NCBI GenBank assembly: GCA_910586925.1
Contig: CAJUKG010000015.1
Coordinates: forward strand, 1 to 23,274
Length of the DNA stretch: 23,274 bases
Source of the DNA: an uncultured Christensenellaceae bacterium
GTDB taxonomy: Bacteria; Bacillota; Clostridia; Christensenellales; Pumilibacteraceae
Reading direction: 5' to 3'
Shown here: positions 16,868 to 23,274 of the stretch, piece after piece
How the letters are laid out: each line of letters begins with the position of its first letter
How positions within the stretch are numbered: the stretch's first letter is position 1
The notes under the pieces: model-generated
The model's input: the letters and a program-made list of their open reading frames with translations, nothing else
The model's database searches: none
What the model was told of the DNA's origin: nothing
Translations under genes and position numbers: made by a program

Positions 16868-19726
16868 TTATTCCTCCTCCTTTTTGCCTTTCAGTTTGGC
16901 GACAGCAACCATTGCGATCGAACCCGCGAGCACTACACCGATTATGCAATCTATTGCGATAAGCAGGCTTTGCCACCACGGCATGACTTCCACTATCTTG
17001 TCCGACGGCGCGATCCCGTTGAACGCCATACTGTTCACGATATTGTACAGCATATAATGACATGACTCGCGCATGTTCGCAACCATCTTCGCGTCTTTCT
17101 TTGCGTCGTCGATAACCGCGTCGTAAATTGCAGTGCCTGACGTCGCCCACATTGTGGTGCCGGCTTCCAGCCCCGACTTGATGCCCATAGCCGAGTTGTA
17201 ACCGAACACGGCATCGGTGTCGGATATGGCGGTAGAATCCCACTCGTCGCGAAGCAAATACGTTTGCAAGCCTTTGTGGGCACCCGTCCAAGTGCAACCC
17301 ACGCGGTTGAAACCGCCCATCAATCCTTTCGTCTTGCCCTCGACGACGCCGGCTTTGAACGCTTCGAGATAAATCTCGCGCACCGCCTGTTGATTGACGA
17401 ATGTACTGACGCCCTGACGGTTTGTTTCCTGATCGTTGAGCGCGAAGTGTTTGAGGTACGGTATCGCGCCTTTTTCCTGCATGCCTTTAATAGATCCGAC
17501 GCTCATTTCGCCGCTTAAATATCCGTCCTCGCTGAAATACTCGAAGTTTCTTCCCGCGTACGGCGTGCGGTGGATATTTACCGACGGAGCGTAATGTCCG
17601 ACCGTACCCGTGCGCAGATTGTCCTCGCCGAACGCCGAGCCGATCTCGTACATGAGTTCTCTGTCATAAGACGCCGCCATAATGACCGCGCTCGGGAATA
17701 CATGCGCAAACTCGCCGTTTTCGAGATACGGTCTGTCGGCGACGCGATGCGAACCGTCTTTCATGAATGTCGCAGGGTATGAAATATTCTCGACGACCGC
17801 AAGTCCCGATCTGCCGCAGAGATTGAGATAATCTTCTACTGTCATCTGGTCGAGAATGGCACTCCAGGACATATCCTCGAAATCCACGCCTATCATCATC
17901 GCGGCATTGTACGCAGTGCCCGAGCCTGTTTTGATCGAACTCAAATCGGACGAACCCGCTTCATACTCACCCTCTGCGTTAAGTGCTTTTATCATTTCCG
18001 CCGTTGCCGTGAGCGAAGTTTCCGTCGTGGGATAAGTCGCGTCCCAATCCGACCGCGAAAGATAAGTAACCGAGTCTTTGATCCAATAATTGAGGTCTGC
18101 ATCGTCGAACAAATTCGTTATCTTGACATTGCCGTCGGTTGCGGAGTAAGTATCGGTATCCGTGCGTCCCATATCGAACGAATGTACTTTGTTCGCATTG
18201 CCATCGACGTTCGCGCCTTTCGCTTTGAGTATGTTGTTAAGCGCGTCGTGCGCATTGTCGCCCACGGAAATGTAGTACGAACCCGCTTCCATGATGTACG
18301 TATTGTTCACGTACGGATCGTAATGCGCAAGGTCTTCTTTCTTGACCGTTACGACTACTTCGTCGGTACCGCCGACATCGAGTTCTTTCGTCTTGCCGAA
18401 GCCCGCAAGCTGCACCGCTGCCGCTTCGATTTTATTCTGTTTGTCGAAATCGGTATACGGAGTTTGCGCATAGACCTGAACGACGCTTCGTCCTTTATAA
18501 TCGCCGCCGTTAGTAACCTTTACGCGCACTTCGTACGCATCATCTTTCTCGTCGACGCCGAGAAGTTCCTGTTTGAAAGTCGAGTACGAAAGACCGTAGC
18601 CGAACGGATACACGACTTCGGCGTCGTAATTCCAAGCCTCACCCGTACTTGCGCCTTTTGCCGACGTTGCATTGCCCCTGCCGAGCACGGAGTCTTCATA
18701 CCTCGTTTCGTAATATTTGTATCCTACGTAAATACCCTCTTTTTCGACAACATACTTTGTGGCGTTGGCTCCTGCGCCTATCTGCTCGACAATCGCCGCG
18801 CCGTTAGAGTACGTATAATCGCCGAAGTTCATCATTGCCGGCGCGGAGTACGAATCCGCCGCATACGTATCGACGGTATGTCCGCACGGATTACTGCGTC
18901 CGACTATGATATCCGACACCGCATTAAGCCCGTTATATCCGACCGCACCCACCATGAGGCACGCATCTATGTCGAACTCGTCCACCCAACCCAGTTCCAT
19001 GGCGTGAGAAGTATTGACGATTGCAATTACTTTATCGAAATGCGCGGTAACTTCTTCGAGCATGGCGCGTTCTTGAGGCTGCAACTCGAGGTACTTGTCG
19101 ATACCCGTATTTATAAGATCGCTGCCCTCGCCGCCCGAACGGCTTATAACGACGATTGCCGCATCGTTATAGCTCGCATAGCTGCTGCGCACTTCATCCG
19201 TTATGCCGCCGACGTCCACCTCGTTGAACTTGCTCAATTTGAGATCGGCAGTGGCATTGTTTTTATAGAAATCGTAAAGAGTCGGGTTAAGCTGCAGTTT
19301 GCCGTCCTCTTCCATGCCCGTTTTGAAATCAATATACGTTGCGGGCGCACCGAACCGCACAAGACCGGTACTCACCGTTTTGATCGTGCCGTATCCGAAC
19401 GCACTGACTTTCGCGCCCGACTTGAGCGGCAAAGTTTTGTCTTTGTTCTTCAAAAGAACGGTGCCCTCCGCTTGCACCTTGCGAATAAGCGCATCTTCCG
19501 TTTCGACCCAATCTGCGAGCGATTTGCCGTTTGTCTTGAAATACTCCGTATCTATGTTTTCGGACTCCTCGCTCTTTATCGTCTTAAACGTCGTTCCGCC
19601 TATGGCAGAGCACACCAACGACTGATACGAGCTCGCCCACGCCGTGAGCGCGATTGCCGGCGCGAGCACGCACCCTGCAACCGCCGCAGCTATTCGCCAC
19701 GGTTTTTGCGTCAACTTAAATCCCAT
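16868..19726 (-). CDS. Permuted glycoside hydrolase family 3 enzyme, membrane-anchored
   Basis: 952 residues. N-terminal membrane anchor at about 11-30. The usual C-terminal GH3 domain comes first (about 75-385: AEGTVLLKN, SGGEGSD with the likely acid/base Glu200, PFGYGLSYS), then a fibronectin-III-like domain (about 395-490), then the TIM-barrel domain (about 615-870) with RNFEYFSEDGYL, KHFALNDQETNR (759-770) and ISDTDA, where Asp836 is the probable nucleophile. The SDW tryptophan is replaced by Thr. This inverted order is known from Ruminococcus albus and Butyrivibrio beta-glucosidases. A second membrane helix at 917-943 ends in KLKGKKEEE, so both ends are likely cytoplasmic with the enzyme outside. 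Specificity (glucosidase, xylosidase or other) is unresolved. The ATG at 19726 has AAAGGAGGT 7 nt upstream. Confidence 0.94.
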   Translation of the reverse strand: MGFKLTQKPWRIAAAVAGCVLAPAIALTAWASSYQSLVCSAIGGTTFKTIKSEESENIDTEYFKTNGKSLADWVETEDALIRKVQAEGTVLLKNKDKTLPLKSGAKVSAFGYGTIKTVSTGLVRFGAPATYIDFKTGMEEDGKLQLNPTLYDFYKNNATADLKLSKFNEVDVGGITDEVRSSYASYNDAAIVVISRSGGEGSDLINTGIDKYLELQPQERAMLEEVTAHFDKVIAIVNTSHAMELGWVDEFDIDACLMVGAVGYNGLNAVSDIIVGRSNPCGHTVDTYAADSYSAPAMMNFGDYTYSNGAAIVEQIGAGANATKYVVEKEGIYVGYKYYETRYEDSVLGRGNATSAKGASTGEAWNYDAEVVYPFGYGLSYSTFKQELLGVDEKDDAYEVRVKVTNGGDYKGRSVVQVYAQTPYTDFDKQNKIEAAAVQLAGFGKTKELDVGGTDEVVVTVKKEDLAHYDPYVNNTYIMEAGSYYISVGDNAHDALNNILKAKGANVDGNANKVHSFDMGRTDTDTYSATDGNVKITNLFDDADLNYWIKDSVTYLSRSDWDATYPTTETSLTATAEMIKALNAEGEYEAGSSDLSSIKTGSGTAYNAAMMIGVDFEDMSWSAILDQMTVEDYLNLCGRSGLAVVENISYPATFMKDGSHRVADRPYLENGEFAHVFPSAVIMAASYDRELMYEIGSAFGEDNLRTGTVGHYAPSVNIHRTPYAGRNFEYFSEDGYLSGEMSVGSIKGMQEKGAIPYLKHFALNDQETNRQGVSTFVNQQAVREIYLEAFKAGVVEGKTKGLMGGFNRVGCTWTGAHKGLQTYLLRDEWDSTAISDTDAVFGYNSAMGIKSGLEAGTTMWATSGTAIYDAVIDDAKKDAKMVANMRESCHYMLYNIVNSMAFNGIAPSDKIVEVMPWWQSLLIAIDCIIGVVLAGSIAMVAVAKLKGKKEEE

Positions 19727-19812
19727 CTTTATACCTCCTTTTGTTTTTTCAAACCGATGGATTGTCTGAACGGTTTGAGTATAACAACATTTCCGAGGTT
19801 TTCCGCACTTTG

Positions 19813-19839
19813 GCAAATATATGCAAATTTTAGGCAAAT
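19813..19839 (-). promoter_or_regulatory. Three helically phased ATTTGC repeats upstream of the GH3 gene
   Basis: GCAAAT occurs on the plus strand at 19813-19818, 19823-19828 and 19834-19839, with periods of 10 and 11 bp, so ATTTGC faces the GH3 gene three times on one DNA face. A possible -10 TATACT lies downstream toward GH3, but its -35 is poor, as expected of an activator-dependent promoter. The factor is unknown. Confidence 0.5.
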
Positions 19840-19854
19840 CTCGCCGCTACGGCA

Positions 19855-21150
19855 TTACGCGTTTTGCTCGGCGTCGCTGTCGGGAATGGGAATAAGTATA
19901 TTAAGACAGAACAAATCGCCTTCTATACCCGCTTGCACCGTGCCGCCGTACTTTTCGACGGAATATCGAATACTTTTCATACCGAAACCGTGAAATTGCG
20001 TATCGGATTTGGTCGTACGCGGCAAGCCGTCCGCAAACTCGAGTCTGTCCTCGCAATAGTTTTCGATATGCACCGACACCATGCCGCCTTTACGCACTAT
20101 TCGCACCGCTATGCAACGCTTGTTGACGTCGCCGACGCGAAGCTCGCACTCTATGGCGTTGTCGAGCGCGTTGCCGAAAACGGCGACAAGATCGGAAGTG
20201 TGCATAAACGCGAGCTGCTCGCTGTCCGCGATGATCGACAGCACTATGTCGTTCTGTTTGCAACGGTACTGCTTTTCGGTGAGTATGACGTCGAGAGTCC
20301 CGTTCCCCGTTTTGACGGTGTTTTCGTACTCGCCGACGACTTCCGCGATTTCGGCAAGCTCGTCGCTGTCGTAACTTGCGACGCTCTGCGCTCGCCGAAT
20401 ATGGTGCTTCAAGTCGTGCGCTTTCATGTTGATAATGTCTATCGTATTTTTTGTAGTTTCGTATTGCTCGCGTTCGCGCTTCAAAAAATATTCGAGCCGA
20501 TCGTTCTCGGCACGCTCGTCTTTATACGCGAGAAGTCCGAACTGCATAATAAGCCCGAACACGCAACACACAATGAGCGGCAGTCGCGTGATCCACATTT
20601 TGTCTATACCGTAATACTGAAAAAGGTACTGCATTACATACACGAACAGCACGTTGACTATGGCGATCGCAAACACGAACGCTCTGCCCACTCGCACCGT
20701 TTCGCCGTCGCGCATACGCCGCACGCATAAGAAGTATGCCGCAGTATATACAGCCGCCGTACTGCCTATCGAAATAAACAGCCAGCCGATTTGACTTATA
20801 TCGTCCTGCCACGGGCGGTAAATCAAATTCTCGACGTTGTACGAAAGGTTTTGGGTAAACTGTGCCCCGACGCAACAAAAAAGTATATCGGTAAATTTGT
20901 TTTCGAATAACACCGCGCACAGTGCGAGCGACAATAAAAATATGTTCAGCGAAAAAAAGCCCGATACTACCGTCGCGAACATATTCGGAATAACAATCAT
21001 GAGAAAAACCGTCACGGGGAGTCCTATCCCGAGCCGCAACCAAAACCGACTCCGCCTGCGAAGTTTGACGGTAAACATAGCTTCGGCGAGAAGTATTTGC
21101 GGGATATATCCGTGATTTAACGTTATTGCGAATACGTCGGCGGCGGTCAC
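19855..21150 (-). CDS. GHKL-type sensor histidine kinase of a LytTR system
   Basis: 431 residues. Six predicted membrane segments fill residues 1-210 with no extracellular domain of note, then a coiled linker (about 210-240). The phosphoacceptor motif is AHDLKHHI (His245), the N-box is FGNALDNAIE (325-334) and the glycine-rich lid is HGFGMKSI (387-394), as in AgrC-like GHKL kinases. It starts with GTG at 21150, overlapping the regulator stop as GTGA, with GGGAGG 6 nt upstream. It pairs with the LytTR regulator and lies directly upstream of the GH3 gene. No peptide pheromone or maturation gene is seen, so the signal is unknown; membrane or envelope state is possible. Confidence 0.93.
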   Translation of the reverse strand: MTAADVFAITLNHGYIPQILLAEAMFTVKLRRRSRFWLRLGIGLPVTVFLMIVIPNMFATVVSGFFSLNIFLLSLALCAVLFENKFTDILFCCVGAQFTQNLSYNVENLIYRPWQDDISQIGWLFISIGSTAAVYTAAYFLCVRRMRDGETVRVGRAFVFAIAIVNVLFVYVMQYLFQYYGIDKMWITRLPLIVCCVFGLIMQFGLLAYKDERAENDRLEYFLKREREQYETTKNTIDIINMKAHDLKHHIRRAQSVASYDSDELAEIAEVVGEYENTVKTGNGTLDVILTEKQYRCKQNDIVLSIIADSEQLAFMHTSDLVAVFGNALDNAIECELRVGDVNKRCIAVRIVRKGGMVSVHIENYCEDRLEFADGLPRTTKSDTQFHGFGMKSIRYSVEKYGGTVQAGIEGDLFCLNILIPIPDSDAEQNA

Positions 21151-21857
21151 GCTTTTCCTCCCCCTATATACGCGGACAGCTGTTGCAAGAACTTCGATTT
21201 GTACGCACGCGCTATCGGAAGCAGTTCGCCGTTTATTTTTATTTCACTACCCTTGAAGCTGTCTACGTGCGGAAGGCTTACGAGCAACGACCCGCTCAAA
21301 AACGCGAAACCGTTCCCGACAAAAAACTCGGCAATGTCCTTGAGCGACCCGCGCATACGCACGGACTCGCCGTCTGTCGTGTGGAAATACAGGTAATGCT
21401 TGACGCTCTCTATATACAAAATATCGGCAAGCAAAATACGTCGCATTTCGGTAGGCGTAGCGACGGTATACGAAAGCTCGGATTTTTTTACGGACGCGAT
21501 CGCTTTGTCGAGTTTGATTTTCATGAGTTCGTAATTAGTGGGTTTCACCACAAAATCGAGCGCATTCACTTCGTAGCCTTTTACGGCATAGCCGAACAAC
21601 GTCGTAATAAATATCAGACAAACGTTTTTGTCTTTTTCGCGAAGCCGTTTCGCCGCATCCATACCGTTCATATGCGGCATAGCTATGTCCATGAGCACTA
21701 TATCGAATCGCGAGTCGTATTCGTCGATAAAACTCATACCGTCGCCTAACAGTTCGAACCGCGTCGCGACACCTGTTTCTTTGGAATACCTGCGAATATA
21801 GTCCGCAAGCGTGTCCGCATATTCTTTTTCGTCCTCGACGATCGCTATCCCTATCAT
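21147..21857 (-). CDS. LytTR-family response regulator
   Basis: 236 residues. The receiver domain (1-120) has the acidic pair Glu8/Asp9, phosphoacceptor Asp57 in IVLMDIAMP, Thr85/Thr86 and Lys105. The LytTR DNA-binding domain (about 130-232) shows ILYIESVKHYLYFHT and FLSGSLLVSLPHVDSF, the family core pattern. When phosphorylated by the adjacent kinase it should bind direct repeats and activate transcription. The ATG at 21857 has GGAGG 5 nt upstream. The GH3 operon immediately downstream is a natural target candidate. Confidence 0.95.
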   Translation of the reverse strand: MIGIAIVEDEKEYADTLADYIRRYSKETGVATRFELLGDGMSFIDEYDSRFDIVLMDIAMPHMNGMDAAKRLREKDKNVCLIFITTLFGYAVKGYEVNALDFVVKPTNYELMKIKLDKAIASVKKSELSYTVATPTEMRRILLADILYIESVKHYLYFHTTDGESVRMRGSLKDIAEFFVGNGFAFLSGSLLVSLPHVDSFKGSEIKINGELLPIARAYKSKFLQQLSAYIGGGKA

Positions 21858-21896
21858 TTGTGCCTCCGGCTTTTCCTATATGACCGTGATTATTTT

Positions 21897-21925
21897 ATTA
21901 TACACTCCGACCGAGTATTTGTCAA
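21897..21925 (-). promoter_or_regulatory. Promoter of the LytTR two-component operon
   Basis: Minus strand: -35 TTGACA (21925-21920), 17-bp spacer, -10 TATAAT (21902-21897), both perfect. The leader is about 33 nt. The promoter is constitutive-looking and could also feed the GH3 operon, because no terminator is visible after the kinase gene. Confidence 0.9.
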
Positions 21926-21987
21926 CAGTAAAACGAATTTTCGCGATTGCACATCTAAAATCGAACTTGCGCGGCATTACAAAACAC

Positions 21988-22016
21988 TTGTATTATTCTT
22001 CCGAATAGTGTATAAT
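21988..22016 (+). promoter_or_regulatory. Promoter of polA, apparently leaderless
   Basis: -35 TTGTAT (21988-21993), exact 17-bp spacer, -10 TATAAT (22011-22016). Six bases (CGTTAT) separate the box from the ATG at 22023, placing +1 on the A of the start codon. No ribosome binding site exists. Confidence 0.78.
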
Positions 22017-22022
22017 CGTTAT

Positions 22023-23251
22023 ATGGAAAAGAACAGCTTTATCGTAATAGACGCCAACTCGCTCGTGAACCGCGCGTTTTATGCCATGCCGAACATGACC
22101 ACTTCGCGCGGCGAACCGATAGGCGCGATTTTCGGCTTTACAACAATGCTCGTCAAACTCATCGAGCAGTACCGACCGGCGTATATTGCGGCGGCGTTCG
22201 ACGTGCACGCGCCCACTTTCAGGCACAAAATGACGCCCGCATACAAAGCGACGCGCAAACCCATGCCCGAAAATCTCGCCGCGCAGATGCAGCCGCTTAA
22301 AGACCTGCTCGCCGCACTCAAGGTCAAGACGTTCGAGCTTGAAGGTTACGAAGCCGACGACATAATCGGCACGCTCGCCCGCCGCGCCGACGCGTTTACT
22401 TACATTCTTACGGGCGACCGCGACAGCTTACAGCTCGTGACCGACAGCACTCACGCACTCCTCACCAAGAAAGGCATTACCGACGTGCTCGACGTATCGC
22501 CCGCGGTAGTCCCCGACATATTCGGCGTTACCGCCGACCGCGTCGTCGATTTCAAAGCACTCGCGGGCGACAATTCCGACAACATTCCCGGCGTCGCGGG
22601 CATAGGCGAAAAAACCGCCGCCGAGCTTATAGACATGTACGGCTCGCTCGACGGCATTTACGAACATATCGACGAGATCGCGGGGCAGCGGCACAAAAAA
22701 CTCGTCGACGGCAAGGACAACGCTTATCTTTCCTACAACCTCGCGCGCATCGACACAAACGTGCCCATCGAGTTCGACATCGAAGATTGTCGCTGTCACT
22801 TCCCATTCGACGCCGCCGCGCATGATTTCTTCGCGCGGTTCGAGTTCAAAACGATACTTTCGCGCAAAGAGCTTTTCGAGCGCGGCGAAAGCACCGCCGT
22901 TACCGCGACGTCCGTCGCCGTGCCGCAGATAGTTTCGTCCAAGCCCGAGCTGTACGACATTATTTCCGCCGCACCGCCTACGGCAAACCTCGCCGTGCTT
23001 TTCGCTTCCAACGGCGTGCACTTCGCGTTCGACGACAAAACAGATTATTTCGTGCCGATCACCGACGACATATTAAGCGTATTCACGCGCGCGGACTGCG
23101 TTACCGCGCTCGCCCCGTTGTTCGGCAAACACGTATACACCGCGGGGCTGAAATCGCTGCTTCATGCCGTTTCGCCGCACGCACTGCCCGACGCCGACGA
23201 CGTCGCGCTCATGGCGTACCTGCTCGAATACCGACTGTCGCCCGTCACCGC
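22023..23251 (+). CDS. polA: DNA polymerase I, N-terminal part (cut by the contig end)
   Basis: About 409 residues of roughly 870 are present; there is no stop. The 5'-3' exonuclease (flap endonuclease) domain covers about 1-290, with VIDANSLVNRAFYA at the start, AAFDVHAPTFRHKM (57-70), GYEADDIIGTLA (108-119), TGDRDSLQLV (130-139) and the helix-hairpin-helix GDNSDNIPGVAGIGEKTA (182-199), including the metal-binding aspartates. The following segment (about 320-409) corresponds to the 3'-5' exonuclease domain, but the first motif (NLAVLFASNG) lacks the D-x-E pair, so proofreading is probably absent, as in Bacillus PolA. The polymerase domain lies off the end. It works in replication primer removal and repair. 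Bases after 23251 are adapter, not gene. Confidence 0.96.
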
Positions 23252-23274
23252 AGATCGGAAGAGCACACGTCTGA
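23252..23274 (+). other. Illumina sequencing-adapter remnant at contig end
   Basis: The last 23 bases start AGATCGGAAGAGC and continue CACACGTCTGA, an exact match to the start of the standard TruSeq read-1 adapter. It is in the middle of polA, where the reading frame stops being meaningful. It is an assembly artefact and should be trimmed. Confidence 0.96.

Noticed and set aside
18182..19993. 603-codon ORF on the plus strand
   Set aside because: Antisense to the clear GH3 gene and rich in Arg/His/Val, a typical shadow of GC-rich coding sequence; no start signal.

Overview
The window looks like one end of a contig from an anaerobic Firmicute of the Clostridia type, probably a gut metagenome assembly. 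The evidence is strong Shine-Dalgarno sites (GGAGG) on many genes, sigma-A promoters with 17-bp spacers, a YtrA-type GntR regulator, a GHKL/LytTR two-component pair, a permuted GH3 enzyme of the ruminal-clostridia kind, and a PolA whose proofreading-domain remnant lacks the acidic motif. The assignment is inferred from gene style only. Both edges are unnatural. The left edge cuts the 23S rRNA gene inside its I-CeuI-like segment, and the right edge ends in 23 nt that match Illumina adapter sequence.

Layout. 1-1979: 5' two thirds of a 23S rRNA gene (minus) with its own perfect promoter at 2255-2283 and no 16S upstream. 2376-4919: minus-strand operon of GntR regulator, ABC ATPase, membrane permease and a membrane-anchored protein, each overlapping the next by an ATGA, under a palindromic operator. 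5090-7405: RND/MMPL transporter. 7447-7740: about 95-bp repeat array. 7773-10697: lower-GC block with an HSL-type esterase, an APH-like kinase and an AraC regulator. A further diverged copy of the repeat follows at 10781-10860. 10894-11835: L-lactate dehydrogenase (plus). 11984-12469: flavodoxin. 12550-14661: CASTOR/POLLUX-like ion channel. 14871-15065: tRNA-Ala(TGC) and tRNA-Ile(GAT). 15108-21857: minus-strand cluster of LytTR response regulator, GHKL kinase, membrane-anchored GH3 enzyme, small four-helix membrane protein and a membrane-fused CE1-type esterase. 22023 to the end: truncated polA (plus).

How it fits together. The GH3, small membrane protein and esterase form an extracytoplasmic carbohydrate-processing unit next to a two-component system that may control it. 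The 23S gene with its own promoter, together with a free-standing Ala/Ile tRNA pair (normally found between 16S and 23S), points to a dispersed rRNA operon. Three genes (polA, the RND transporter, the AraC regulator) have a -10 box only 6-7 nt before the ATG and no ribosome binding site, so their mRNAs are probably leaderless. Neighbouring genes have ordinary leaders with Shine-Dalgarno sites.
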